Source of the DNA: a virus
Reading direction: 5' to 3' (one strand)
DNA length: 27,480 nucleotides
IMG/VR virus record: IMGVR_UViG_3300013104_000068
Coordinates: 1-27,480 of that record
The position numbers and the translations under genes are program-made. The notes under the pieces were generated by a model that did not search any database, was not told the origin of the DNA, and saw only the letters and a program-made list of their open reading frames with translations. Below, in pieces: positions 13,752 through 22,217 of this stretch (position 1 is its first letter; each line of letters opens with the position of its first letter).

Positions 13752-14312
13752 ATGCCGAATGATTCTTCCACTGGCGGGTATATCTCGCCGGTGGCGCCGT
13801 CGTCGGCGCTATTTGACGCTGCGCTTGACGCGCTCCTGCAGCAGGCCGTCGTAGGTATCACCGGACTCCCCGGCGAGCTAGTGCGGCCGCGTTGGCAGCC
13901 CGTGGTACCGAAACAGCCGGAGCCGAGCATCAACTGGTGCGCCATCGGGGTGACCGAGATCGACCCGATGGATTACCCCGCCGAGATCCATGACGGCACC
14001 GGCAACGGTTCCGATAAGCAGCAGGCCTGGGAAGAGTTCGCCGTGCTGGCCAGTTTCTACGGGCCGGACGGCATGGCAAACGCCGCGCTGCTGCGCCGCG
14101 GTCTCTACGTCGCCCAGAACCGCGAGCTGCTGCAGGCGCAAGGCATCGACCTGGTGGAGGCCGGCAAGGTCGTCACCGCGCCGGATCTGGTGAACCAGCA
14201 ATGGGTGCAACGCCGCGACATCCCGATCCGCCTCCGCCGCAAGGTGGCGACGGTCTATCCGATCCTGAACATCCTGTCTGCTGACGACATCCTCGTCACC
14301 GATACCCACTGA
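13752..14312 (+). CDS. Neck/tail terminator protein (LIC_12616-like)
   Basis: The 186-residue protein has features of phage neck/tail terminators: an N-terminal helix FDAALDALLQQAVVGITGLPGELVRPRWQP, then PEPSINWCAIGVTEIDPMDYP, a strand WEEFAVLASFYGPDG and helix ALLRRGLYVAQNRELLQAQGIDLVEAG. It is the last gene before the sheath, as expected for the protein capping the tail tube and joining it to the head. Confidence 0.68.
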   Translation: MPNDSSTGGYISPVAPSSALFDAALDALLQQAVVGITGLPGELVRPRWQPVVPKQPEPSINWCAIGVTEIDPMDYPAEIHDGTGNGSDKQQAWEEFAVLASFYGPDGMANAALLRRGLYVAQNRELLQAQGIDLVEAGKVVTAPDLVNQQWVQRRDIPIRLRRKVATVYPILNILSADDILVTDTH

Positions 14313-14323
14313 GGAGCCATCCC

Positions 14324-15811
14324 ATGTCGCAAGGTCTTTCCATCGGAGATGTCGTCAACGTCGACGTCGTCATGACGCCACTGGCTGCCGCAACCCGCAA
14401 TTTCGGCGCCCTTCTGGTCATGGGTTCGTCGCCGGTGATCGACACCAGCGAGCGCATCCGCCAGTACAGCACGCTGGACGAGGTAGCCATCGACTTCGGC
14501 ACTGCAGCACCGGAGTACTTGGCTGCCGATCTGTTCTTCAGCCAGTCGCCGCAGCCGTCATTGCTCTACGTGGGCGTGTTCGCCCAGGCTGCCACCAATG
14601 GCCGGCTGCAGGGCGGCGTGCTGTCGGTTGCCGAGCAGGCGATAGCCAATTTCACGGCCATCACCACCGGCGCGATCTCCATTCTGATCGACGGCGTAGC
14701 TGCCGATGAGACGGCCATCGACTTCTCCGGCGACAGCAACCTCAACGGTGTCGCTGCGACCCTGACCACGGCGCTGGCCGGCAAGGGAACGGTGACCTGG
14801 GACGCGACGTATCAGCGCTTCGTTCTGGTCAGCACGACGACAGGCAGCGCGTCGTCGGTAGGCTTTGCCACGGCGCCCGGCTCCGGCACGGACGTCGGCC
14901 CGCTGTTCGGCTTCGATGCCGCTTCCGGTGGACGTACCGCCCCAGGTTCGGCGATCGAGACGGCCGTTGCCGGCATCACCGCTTGCGCTGCCAAAGCAAC
15001 GGATTGGTACGGTGTCACGACCGCGCCGCTGACCCCGCTGGCCGATGCTGACCACCTGGCCATCGCGGCGTTCATCGAAGGCGCGAACCCGTCGCGTCTG
15101 TACGGGATCACCACCCAGGCGGGTGCCGTGATCGACCCCACGCAGACGAACGACATCGCCAGCCAGATGAAGGCGCTGACGTACAAGCGCACCTTCATCC
15201 AATACAGCTCCAGCAGCCTGTATGCCGCGGCGAGTCTGTTTGCTCGAGCCTTTACGGTGGACTTCACCGCGCAGAACTCGACCATCACGCTGAAGTTCAA
15301 GCAGGAGCCGGGTGTCGCTGCTGAAACCCTGACCGAATCGCAGGCCGCGGCGCTCACCGCCAAGAACTGCAACGTGTTCGTCAACTACAACAACGCCACC
15401 GCGATCATCCAGCAAGGCGTGATGTGCAACGGCTTCTTCTTCGACGAGGTGCACGGACTGGACTGGCTGCAGAACCAGGCGCAGACCAACATCTTCAACG
15501 CGCTATACACCAGCCCGACGAAGATCCCGCAGACCGATGCCGGCATCAACGTTCTGGTCACCACGATGGATTCGACCTGCGAGGCCGGCGTGAAAAACGG
15601 CCTGATCGCGTCGGGCGTCTGGACCGGCCCCGCGGTGGGCGCACTGTCTTCTGGCCAGACGCTCGCGAAGGGGTATTACAACTACGCCGCGCCGATCTCG
15701 ACCCAGAGCAGCGCCGATCGCGCGGCTCGCAAGGCGCCGGTGATCCAGTGCGCGATCAAGCTCGCTGGCGCGGTGCATTTCGCCAACGTCATCATCAACG
15801 TCAACCGCTGA
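14324..15811 (+). CDS. Tail sheath protein, DUF3383 family
   Basis: The 495-residue protein matches DUF3383 sheath-like proteins: opening GDVVNVDVVMTPLAAATRNFGALLVMG, a middle insert domain with ITTGAISILIDGVAAD, and a conserved C-terminal part (VNYNNATAIIQQGVMCNGFFFDEVHGLDWLQNQAQTNIFNALY split from 366 on) ending AIKLAGAVHFANVIINVNR. It would form the contractile outer tail layer, which makes this phage a myovirus. It is followed 10 bases on by the tube gene, the normal pair. Confidence 0.84.
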   Translation: MSQGLSIGDVVNVDVVMTPLAAATRNFGALLVMGSSPVIDTSERIRQYSTLDEVAIDFGTAAPEYLAADLFFSQSPQPSLLYVGVFAQAATNGRLQGGVLSVAEQAIANFTAITTGAISILIDGVAADETAIDFSGDSNLNGVAATLTTALAGKGTVTWDATYQRFVLVSTTTGSASSVGFATAPGSGTDVGPLFGFDAASGGRTAPGSAIETAVAGITACAAKATDWYGVTTAPLTPLADADHLAIAAFIEGANPSRLYGITTQAGAVIDPTQTNDIASQMKALTYKRTFIQYSSSSLYAAASLFARAFTVDFTAQNSTITLKFKQEPGVAAETLTESQAAALTAKNCNVFVNYNNATAIIQQGVMCNGFFFDEVHGLDWLQNQAQTNIFNALYTSPTKIPQTDAGINVLVTTMDSTCEAGVKNGLIASGVWTGPAVGALSSGQTLAKGYYNYAAPISTQSSADRAARKAPVIQCAIKLAGAVHFANVIINVNR

Positions 15812-15821
15812 GGAACGATCC

Positions 15822-16265
15822 ATGTCCGATACCTATAGCTTCCTCAACGTCAACGCGACCATCGTCGGCCCCGGCGGCGCCTTCAACATCGGCCAGGGCG
15901 CCGGCATCGCCGAGGAAGGCATCACGATCGAGCGCAACGGCGACAAGGGCACCATGACCATTGGTGCGGACGGCACCGGTATGCATAGCCTGCATGCCGA
16001 CAAGTCCGGCGTATTGACGGTGCGCCTTCTCAAGACCTCGCCGCAGAACGCCAAGCTGATGGCGATGTACGACCTTCAGACCGCGGATTCGCGCGTCTAT
16101 GGGCAGAACGTGGTGACCATCACCGACACCGGCAGCAATGACAGCACCGGTTGCCGCGGCGTCGGATTCAAGAAGGCGCCGACCCTGACCTACGCCAAGG
16201 AAGGCCAGATGATGGAATGGACGTTCAACGCCATCGCCATCGACACGCTGCTGGGCACGTACTGA
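15822..16265 (+). CDS. Tail tube protein, DUF3277 family
   Basis: The 147-residue protein matches DUF3277: TYSFLNVNATIVGPGGAFNIGQGAGIAEEGITI at the start, then GADGTGMHSLHADKSGVLTVRLLKTSPQNAKLM and a C-terminal KKAPTLTYAKEGQMMEWTFNAIAIDTLLGTY. It would stack as hexamers to make the inner tube. SD GAGG lies just before ATG 15822, and the next gene begins 1 base after the stop. Confidence 0.85.
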   Translation: MSDTYSFLNVNATIVGPGGAFNIGQGAGIAEEGITIERNGDKGTMTIGADGTGMHSLHADKSGVLTVRLLKTSPQNAKLMAMYDLQTADSRVYGQNVVTITDTGSNDSTGCRGVGFKKAPTLTYAKEGQMMEWTFNAIAIDTLLGTY

Positions 16266-16266
16266 T

Positions 16267-16674
16267 ATGGAATTCGAGATCGGTGGCAACACATATCGCA
16301 GCGGCAAGATGGACACCTTCAAGCAGTTTCACGTCTCCCGTCGATTGGTGCCGATCCTGGGCAACGTAGCCGGGGCGGTGAGTGGCGAAGCCAGTTTCGA
16401 GGATCTCGTGCAGCCTCTCATGGCTGGCATCGCAGCCATGACCGATGCCGACTGCGACTTCATCCTCGAGGCCTGCCTGAAGGTCGTGCAGCGCCAGCAG
16501 GGAACCAACTGGGCGCCCATTTACGCCGGCACCAACCAGGCGCTGATGTTCGATGACATCGACATGAGCGTGATGCTTCAGATCGCCGGCAAAGTGATCC
16601 AGGACAACCTCTCAGGTTTTTTTCCCGGAAAGGACGCAGCAAAGAAGCCGCCGGCGCCGACCGCGGCGGCGTGA
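16267..16674 (+). CDS. Tail assembly chaperone, zero-frame product
   Basis: A 135-residue protein lying between tube and tape measure, the invariable place of tail assembly chaperones. It opens MEFEIGGNTYRSGKMDTFKQF and contains LVPILGNVAGAVSG, MAGIAAMTDADCDFILEACLKVV and ALMFDDIDMSVMLQIAGKVI. It would coat the tape measure during tail assembly. Near its end the codons read GGT TTT TTT CCC, giving a slippery T7 run at 16617-16623. The last 16 residues after the run are low-complexity (K/P/A), typical of a zero-frame tail bypassed by frameshifting. Confidence 0.76.
   Translation: MEFEIGGNTYRSGKMDTFKQFHVSRRLVPILGNVAGAVSGEASFEDLVQPLMAGIAAMTDADCDFILEACLKVVQRQQGTNWAPIYAGTNQALMFDDIDMSVMLQIAGKVIQDNLSGFFPGKDAAKKPPAPTAAA
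16617..16623 (+). other. Predicted -1 ribosomal frameshift site T TTT TTT
   Basis: Seven Ts lie in the X_XXY_YYZ phase of the chaperone frame (third base of GGT, then TTT TTT). Slipping back one base allows both tRNAs to re-pair perfectly. The -1 frame is open from here to TGA 16848-16850. Downstream GC-rich, potentially paired sequence (16640-16671) could stimulate slippage. Confidence 0.68.
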
Positions 16675-16850
16675 AGTGGGCCAGCCTTCCCGATGGGGAG
16701 GACTGGCTGCTGCGTCCGGTGGTCAGGCAACTCTGCCGCTTCGAAAGCCTGAAAGACGGAACCGTGGATCTCTGCGATATCGCACTGCTTAACGACGCTC
16801 TCGACGTGATCGACGAAAACCGCGTGATTGCCCAAGGACTGAAACCATGA
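16623..16850 (+). CDS. Chaperone C-terminal extension read in the -1 frame
   Basis: After slippage, codons from 16623 give about 75 residues beginning SRKGRSKEAAGADRGGVKW, with GEDWLLRPVVRQLCRFESLKDG and VDLCDIALLNDALDVIDENR. The stop overlaps the tape measure ATG by ATGA. The fusion would be about 194 residues. The extension resembles a short conserved phage ORF I recall in this position (possibly the DUF6889 group). An alternative is separate translation from GTG 16671, but no SD precedes it. This copies the lambda G/GT arrangement. Confidence 0.65.
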   Translation, partial: SRKGRSKEAAGADRGGVKWASLPDGEDWLLRPVVRQLCRFESLKDGTVDLCDIALLNDALDVIDENRVIAQGLKP

Positions 16851-18610
16851 GCGTCGACATCATCAAGGAGTTCTTGGTCAGCCTGGGATACAAGGTCGAC
16901 ACGACGGGCGAGCGCAAGTTTGTCGACGGAACCAAGTACGTCACCACCGAGGTTCTGAAGCTGGGCGCGGCTACTGTCGCAACCGCGGCCGCCGTTGCGG
17001 CTGGCGTCGTCAAGATGGCAAACGGTCTCGAAGACCTGTATTTCATGTCGCAACGCACGAAGGCGTCCGCCGAGAACATCCAGACCGTCGGCTACGCAGC
17101 CAGTCAGATGGGCTCCAGCATCGACGGTGCACGCGGGTCGATCGAGGGGCTGGCCAAGTTCCTGCGCGAGAACCCGGGTGGCGAGGGCTTGCTCGCCAGC
17201 ATTGGTGTGCAGACGCGGGACGTGAACGGCGCCCTGCGCGACACCACCGACATCATGCAGGACATCGGCAAGCGCCTGCGCAACATGCCGCAGTACCGCG
17301 CCATCAGCTATGCCAACGTGTTCGGCATCGACTACAAGACCCTGATGGTGCTGGAGCAGGGCGTGGGTGAGTTCAGCGGCCGCTACCAGAAGCTGCTGCA
17401 GCGGTTCGGCCTGAGTGTCGAGGACGCGACGAAGAAGTCACACGACCTGATGGTGAGCTGGCGCGACATGAAGGCGACGGCGGGCATTCTCGGGACGATC
17501 GTCGGCACCACCTTGATCGGCGCCTTCGATGAATTGAAGCATCGCTGGGACTCGCTGGACTACACGCAGAAGGAGAACCTCAAGACGACCGTGAAATGGG
17601 CTGCCGGGATCGTCGCCGGCCTGGCCATAATTATGGGTGGCCCTGTTGTCTGGATTGCCGCGCTCGCCGCCGGCATCGTCGCCTTGTGGGACGACTATCA
17701 GGTTTGGAAGGAGGGCGGCAAAAGCCTGATCAACTGGGCGAAGTGGAAGCCGGAACTGGATCTTGCCACCGAGGCTGTTGTGGGTCTTGTCGAGGCCATC
17801 AAGCAGCTGATCCATTTCCGCAAGGTGCTGGAAGATTCGGCAGTCAGCACGATCGACTGGGTGTCGAAGAAGGCGGCTGGCTACGCGCACACGATCCATG
17901 CCGGTGCCACGCCCCAGGATGTCCGCGAACAGAACAGCCCCCTCCACAATATGCTGAAGCGCATCGCCCGATATGCCGGATACGATCCGAATACCGGAAG
18001 GCGGTACCCGAACCTCCCCGTCGATGATCCGCGCGGCGATCCCGATGCCAATCCGCAGGGTAGTGCAGGCTCAACTCGCGGTATCCGCAACAACAACCCC
18101 GGGAACATCAAGTACGGCGAGTTTGCTCGACGTCATGGCGCGACGGGTCAGGATGCTGGCGGCTTCGCGATCTTCCCCAGCGTGGCGGCGGGGCTGGGCG
18201 CCATCAACGCCAACCTGAGCAGCTACGGCCGGCAGGGCATCAACACGCCGTCGGCGATCGCGCATCGCTGGTCGGCGACCGATCAGGACGCCTACACCCA
18301 ACGCCTGGCCGAACTGTTTGGTGGTGACGCGAACAAGCCGCTCAACCTCAGCGATCCGGCGGTGCTGAACGCCCTGCGCAATGGCATCATCCTGCAGGAG
18401 AACGGCAAGAACCCGTACAGCGCGGAGATGCTGGGTGGTGCCGGTACCGCGGCAGCTCCCGGCCAGACGGCCGGAATGCAGTTGGATCAGAGTGTCACGA
18501 TCAACCTGCATGGCGTCGACAAGCCCAAGGAGGCGGCTGATGCGACCTTGGGCGCGATGAACGGTGCCAACGATCGGCTGGTGCGCAACATGAAGGGAGC
18601 GGCATCGTGA
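16847..18610 (+). CDS. Tape measure protein with C-terminal lytic-like domain
   Basis: The 587-residue protein sets tail length and sits after the chaperone. It has helical segments throughout and hydrophobic stretches at about 38-57 and 251-282 (WAAGIVAGLAIIMGGPVVWI and on), which could insert in the host membrane. Residues about 411-523 form a separate domain, RGIRNNNPGNIKYGEFARRHG to HRWSATDQDAYTQRLAELFGG and ILQENGKNPY. It matches the structural lysozyme-like domain found in virion proteins, likely to open peptidoglycan during entry. Its start overlaps the -1 frame stop; its end forms a GTGA overlap with the next gene. Confidence 0.82.
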   Translation: MSVDIIKEFLVSLGYKVDTTGERKFVDGTKYVTTEVLKLGAATVATAAAVAAGVVKMANGLEDLYFMSQRTKASAENIQTVGYAASQMGSSIDGARGSIEGLAKFLRENPGGEGLLASIGVQTRDVNGALRDTTDIMQDIGKRLRNMPQYRAISYANVFGIDYKTLMVLEQGVGEFSGRYQKLLQRFGLSVEDATKKSHDLMVSWRDMKATAGILGTIVGTTLIGAFDELKHRWDSLDYTQKENLKTTVKWAAGIVAGLAIIMGGPVVWIAALAAGIVALWDDYQVWKEGGKSLINWAKWKPELDLATEAVVGLVEAIKQLIHFRKVLEDSAVSTIDWVSKKAAGYAHTIHAGATPQDVREQNSPLHNMLKRIARYAGYDPNTGRRYPNLPVDDPRGDPDANPQGSAGSTRGIRNNNPGNIKYGEFARRHGATGQDAGGFAIFPSVAAGLGAINANLSSYGRQGINTPSAIAHRWSATDQDAYTQRLAELFGGDANKPLNLSDPAVLNALRNGIILQENGKNPYSAEMLGGAGTAAAPGQTAGMQLDQSVTINLHGVDKPKEAADATLGAMNGANDRLVRNMKGAAS

Positions 18611-19206
18611 GCATCCTGAGCGGAGCCGGCATCGCCATCGCCGGCCAGGTCGAGGATATCCTGCTCCGCCAGGGCCGCAGCATCGCCGGCATCGTGCCGC
18701 AGGTCGTGGTCGAGGAGAAGCACCGCGATGAACTGGTGATCACCAATCACCCCGTCCAGAACGGCGCCAACATCACCGACCATGCCTACAAGCAGCCGTC
18801 CATGGTGTCGCTGCGCTACGGGTGGAGCAGCAGCGGCGCGCTCTTCTCGCTGGATCTGGGTGCGCCGAGTGTCGACGACGTCTACGACATGCTGCTGAAG
18901 CTGCAGGAAAGCCGGCAACCCTTCGATGTGGTCACCGGAAGGAGGACCTACACCAACATGTTGATCCGGAGCATCGACCTGGTGACCGACCGGACGACGG
19001 AAAACTCTATCGTCGTCGACGTGCTGCTGCAGCAGATCATCGTCGTCGAAACCCAGGCGGCGACACTGAAGCCTGCGTCACTCATGTCGATGCCCGAGAA
19101 GACCGCACCGGTGGCAAATGCTGGCGTGAAGCAACCCATACCTGTTTCGCAGAGCGTGATCAACCAGTTTTATCATGTCATACAGTCCATCATCAAAGGC
19201 CCTTGA
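18607..19206 (+). CDS. Baseplate protein, Dit-like N-terminal domain
   Basis: The 199-residue protein starts at GTG 18607 (GTGA overlap). Residues 24-135 (SIAGIVPQVVVEEKHRDELVITNHPVQNGANITDHAY, then VSLRYGWSS, LQESRQPFDVVTGRRTYTNMLIRSI, NSIVVDVLLQQIIVV) follow the Dit-like phage tail domain pattern, with the typical HP....A.ITDHA. sequence. It would form part of the tail-tip ring around the tube. The C-terminal 60 residues look extended and Pro/Gln-rich. Confidence 0.75.
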   Translation: MSILSGAGIAIAGQVEDILLRQGRSIAGIVPQVVVEEKHRDELVITNHPVQNGANITDHAYKQPSMVSLRYGWSSSGALFSLDLGAPSVDDVYDMLLKLQESRQPFDVVTGRRTYTNMLIRSIDLVTDRTTENSIVVDVLLQQIIVVETQAATLKPASLMSMPEKTAPVANAGVKQPIPVSQSVINQFYHVIQSIIKGP

Positions 19207-19209
19207 TCC

Positions 19210-19524
19210 ATGGCAACGTCAGTGTTTGAGATCCCGCTAACTGGCCGAGCTCAGCGTCTGCAGATCACCCTGGCGAACGTCGTCTACCAGCTCACGGTGC
19301 AGTGGCGGAATTCAGCGGGATGGATACTGGATATTGCCAAGGTGAGTGGTGAGGCGATCATTCAAGGTATCCCGCTGGTGACAGGTGTAGACCTGTTGGC
19401 GCAGTACCGCTATCTCGGTATCGGCGGGAGCCTGGTGGTGTCCACGGATGTCGATCCCAACGCCGCGCCCACCTATGCCAATCTCGGCACGGGCAGCCAC
19501 CTGTATTTTGTGGTTACGTCGTGA
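19210..19524 (+). CDS. Baseplate plug protein (Pam3 gp18-like)
   Basis: The 104-residue all-beta protein reads FEIPLTGRAQRLQITLANVVYQLTVQWRNSAGWILDIAKVSGEAIIQGIPLVTGVDLLAQYRYLGIGGSLVV in sequence from residue 5 on (longer than one motif). The pattern IPL....Q...I.L....Y.L...WR....W.LDI..... G.PL..G.DLL..Y...GIGG.L is the plug protein known from the cyanophage Pam3 baseplate. It would close the tube end before ejection. The stop overlaps the following GTG start. Confidence 0.74.
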   Translation: MATSVFEIPLTGRAQRLQITLANVVYQLTVQWRNSAGWILDIAKVSGEAIIQGIPLVTGVDLLAQYRYLGIGGSLVVSTDVDPNAAPTYANLGTGSHLYFVVTS

Positions 19525-20468
19525 CCAAGCAGTATCTTCGCAAGGTTCGGCTGATCGTCGGCGGCAGCAACACGCCTGGCGTGGTGGCTGACCGCGACGC
19601 CGGTATTGACCTGTCGGAGCTTCACATCAAGTTCTCAGTTCGAAATACCACAGCCCAAGTGCTGAAGCGTGCAGAAATTCGCATCTACAACTTGAATCAG
19701 GACGTGGCGAACAAGATACAGAACGAGTTCACGCGCGTGGAGTTGTCTGCCGGGTATGGCGATGACATCGGCCTGATCTTCCAAGGGCAGATCGCGCAGA
19801 TACGGGTGGGCAGGGAGAACGCCACCGACACCTATGTCGACATCTTCGCGCAGGACGGCGACGCGGCATACAACTTCTCCGTGTCGAATCGAAGTCTTGC
19901 AAAAGGGTGGACGCCAGACCAGCTTTATACGTCGTTGCTGCAGGATCTTGAGCCCTATGGAATAACGGCTGGACACAAGCCGGACTTCAGCGGCGAATCG
20001 GCGTCACGTGGCATGGCCTGTTACGGTATGACGCGCGATTACCTCCGCGATCTGGCGGCACAGCAAGGATGCGAATGGAGCCTTGAGGACGGGAAGATCA
20101 ACTTCGTCAAGCTATCGAGTTTCATTGCAGGCGAGGCCGTCGTCCTTAATTCAGCTACTGGCATGATCGGCACGCCGGAAATGACACTTCAGGGCTTGAC
20201 GGTTCGATCACTCCTGAACTCGCGCATAAAGTCGGGAGGCCAGATCAAGATCGACAATGCCAGCATTGCTTCCCTTCAGCTCAATATTCCCTACGCCGGT
20301 ATTGACGTGGCGCCAGGGACTGACGCGGATGGTGCATACACGTCCCGTGTCGTGCAGCACGTCGGCGACACACGCGGCCTTGAGTGGTACACCTCGATGA
20401 TCTGCGTCGCGGTAGATGGCACTGCCCCGGCGGTCGGACCAACGATTGTGGATGTTCCCAATGGATAG
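19521..20468 (+). CDS. Baseplate hub protein (gp27-like)
   Basis: The 315-residue protein begins at GTG 19521 (GTGA overlap). It has a first barrel with LHIKFSVRNTTAQVLKRAEIRIYNLN, VELSAGYGDDIGLIFQGQI, then YVDIFAQDGDAAYNFS and LAKGWTPDQLYTSLLQDL. In the second half, YLRDLAAQQGCEWSLEDGKINFV and LNSATGMIGTPEMTLQGLTVRSLLN are characteristic of hub proteins of simple contractile tails. It would connect tube and spike. It overlaps the spike gene by 8 bases. Confidence 0.76.
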   Translation: MTKQYLRKVRLIVGGSNTPGVVADRDAGIDLSELHIKFSVRNTTAQVLKRAEIRIYNLNQDVANKIQNEFTRVELSAGYGDDIGLIFQGQIAQIRVGRENATDTYVDIFAQDGDAAYNFSVSNRSLAKGWTPDQLYTSLLQDLEPYGITAGHKPDFSGESASRGMACYGMTRDYLRDLAAQQGCEWSLEDGKINFVKLSSFIAGEAVVLNSATGMIGTPEMTLQGLTVRSLLNSRIKSGGQIKIDNASIASLQLNIPYAGIDVAPGTDADGAYTSRVVQHVGDTRGLEWYTSMICVAVDGTAPAVGPTIVDVPNG

Positions 20469-21138
20469 CCGCGAACGGTACGGCGATCAGGAGGTGATGC
20501 TTCTGGCCATGCTCGGCGGCTTGCAGCATGGGTTATGGACGGCGCTTCCTGGCGCCATCGTGTCATTCGACCCAGGCACCGTAACAGCATCGGTGCAGCC
20601 GGGCGTCGCAGGCATCGTCACGGGCCAGGACGGTTTGCCCAGAACGGTCAACCTGCCGGTGCTGACGGACGTGCCTGTCGTCTTTCCTCGGGGCGGCGGC
20701 TGCACCCTGACGTTCCCGGTAACTGCCGGCGATGAATGCCTGATCGTCTTTGCCTGCCGCGCCATCGACGCATGGTCGCAGTCGGGCGGTGTGCAGCCGC
20801 CGTCGAATACGCGCAAGCACGACATGAGCGATGCCTTCGCGATCATCGGGCCGATGTCGCAGGCCAACAAGATCAGCGGGGTCAGCACCAGCACGACCCA
20901 GCTCCGCAGCGATGACGGATCGACCTTTGTAGAACTCGACCCGGCCGGGCAGATCGTCAATGTGACGGCGCCGGGCGGCATGACGATCACCACGCCGACG
21001 CTACACATCACCGGCGACGTGAACTGCGACAAGACCGTCACGGCGACGACCGATGTCATGGGCGGAGGCAAGAGCCTGAAGACCCATGTCCATACCGGCG
21101 TCACCTCTGGCGGAGGCACCAGCGGGCCGCCGCAGTAG
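20461..21138 (+). CDS. Baseplate spike, gp138/gpV-like
   Basis: The 225-residue protein starts at ATG 20461 inside the end of the hub gene, with no need for the longer upstream reading. It contains an OB-fold region (LPGAIVSFDPGTVTASVQPGV, LTDVPVVFPRGGGCTLTFPVTAGDECLIVFA), a repetitive beta-helix stretch (FVELDPAGQIVNVTAPGGMTI) and a C-terminal tip with HVH in LKTHVHTGVTSGGGTSGPP. The HxH motif at trimer tips of P2 gpV and phi92 gp138 holds an iron ion. It would pierce the outer membrane. Confidence 0.84.
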   Translation: MDSRERYGDQEVMLLAMLGGLQHGLWTALPGAIVSFDPGTVTASVQPGVAGIVTGQDGLPRTVNLPVLTDVPVVFPRGGGCTLTFPVTAGDECLIVFACRAIDAWSQSGGVQPPSNTRKHDMSDAFAIIGPMSQANKISGVSTSTTQLRSDDGSTFVELDPAGQIVNVTAPGGMTITTPTLHITGDVNCDKTVTATTDVMGGGKSLKTHVHTGVTSGGGTSGPPQ

Positions 21139-21171
21139 TAGGATCTGTCAACTCAACGGACGGGGCTGGAC

Positions 21172-21801
21172 ATGCGGATCATCATTGCGGCGTTGTTGTT
21201 TATCGCTGTTGTTTCAGCTATTGAAGCCGAGCAATATCCATTGTCGGTGACGCTTCGAAGCAAGCAATCGTCGACATCAAAGATAATGGAAGTGCCGAAT
21301 GGATCGATATTTGGCATCAAGAGGACTCGGAAAGTAACAGGAGAAGTGCTGGCTGTTCAGCGTCAATTCCAACTTTATGCTTCCGATGGAACGCCATGCA
21401 CCGTCACCGCCACGGTTTTAGAGGATAAGCCAGTATTGGATAGTGCTCAGATCGCCGAGGCGCCAAGGGTTTGCGACGAGGCCGAAAGCCAGCGACTTGC
21501 TGCTGACGAAGTGTTGAGCAAGTCTCCCGAGCAGGCTGCCGCAGACGCTGGTGTGGAAACAGTCGCTCCGCCGCTGGAAGTTCGCATTGCCATGTACCAG
21601 CAAATGGCCTACATGACGCCGCGTGATCTAGCCGACCTGACACCAGATCAACAACGTCAATTCATGTGCGATAAAATCGGTGAGAAAATCGACATACAGC
21701 TTGATTATGAGCGGCATGGATCTCATGGAATCTACAACTTAGATACGTTGCGACACGCTGGACCTGCTTACTGCCGGGCCTACCTCATGTCGATCAACTG
21801 A
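21172..21801 (+). CDS. Secreted protein of unknown function, moron in the tail cluster
   Basis: The 209-residue protein has a signal peptide (MRIIIAALLFIAVVSAIEA, cleavage near 16-19) and no other membrane segment, so it is probably periplasmic. Four cysteines occur (in TPCTV, RVCDE, FMCDK, AYCRA) and could form two disulfides. The middle is Ala/Glu-rich. Base composition is lower in GC (28 of 60 in 21241-21300, against 37 of 60 in 22381-22440). It sits between spike and wedge genes and is followed at once by a terminator. I recognise no family. It is an accessory gene rather than a tail part; lysogenic conversion or superinfection exclusion are guesses. Confidence 0.62.
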   Translation: MRIIIAALLFIAVVSAIEAEQYPLSVTLRSKQSSTSKIMEVPNGSIFGIKRTRKVTGEVLAVQRQFQLYASDGTPCTVTATVLEDKPVLDSAQIAEAPRVCDEAESQRLAADEVLSKSPEQAAADAGVETVAPPLEVRIAMYQQMAYMTPRDLADLTPDQQRQFMCDKIGEKIDIQLDYERHGSHGIYNLDTLRHAGPAYCRAYLMSIN

Positions 21802-21823
21802 CTACATCTTCACCGAATACTCG

Positions 21824-21845
21824 ACCCCGCTCCGGCGGGGTTTTT
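21824..21845 (+). terminator. Intrinsic terminator after the secreted moron
   Basis: The stem ACCCCGC/GCGGGGT (21824-21830 with 21835-21841) has loop TCCG and T5 at 21841-21845. It ends the moron unit; the SD CCGGAGG of the next gene follows within 15 bases. The sequence after the stem is nearly the same as after the terminator at 3622. Confidence 0.78.
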
Positions 21846-21863
21846 CATTTCCGGAGGCATCGC

Positions 21864-22217
21864 ATGCGCTACCGCAAACTCGACGCCGGCGGTGACTACG
21901 TCTTCGGGCATGGCCAGGCGGACTTCTATCAGGACACCCCTGAGGCCGTTGCCCAGGCTGTACAGACGCGCCTCGGCCTGTTCACCGGGGAATGGTTCCT
22001 CAACACGGCCGAAGGAACGCCGTGGCGCACCGACGTTCTTGGCAAGAACACCACCGGCGCCTACGACATGGTCATCAAGGAACGGATCCTCGATACCGAC
22101 GGCGTCATTTCGCTCGACAGCTACGGCAGCACGCTGGACCGCAACAGCCGTTCTCTCGCGGTGACCGCAAGGATCACTACCGTCTATGGCGCGACCACCC
22201 TACAGGCCAACCTGTGA
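21864..22217 (+). CDS. Baseplate wedge protein, gp25-like
   Basis: The 117-residue protein reads YRKLDAGGDYVFGHGQADFYQDTPEAVAQAVQTRLGLFTGEWFLNTAEGTPW near the start (beyond one motif). The pattern of a QAV.TRL.L..GEWF.....G.PW segment, then VIKERIL and SLAVTARITTVYG, is the gp25/W-type wedge of contractile tails, which anchors the first sheath ring. The start ATG follows CGGAGG. The stop makes a GTGA overlap with the J gene. Confidence 0.8.
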   Translation: MRYRKLDAGGDYVFGHGQADFYQDTPEAVAQAVQTRLGLFTGEWFLNTAEGTPWRTDVLGKNTTGAYDMVIKERILDTDGVISLDSYGSTLDRNSRSLAVTARITTVYGATTLQANL

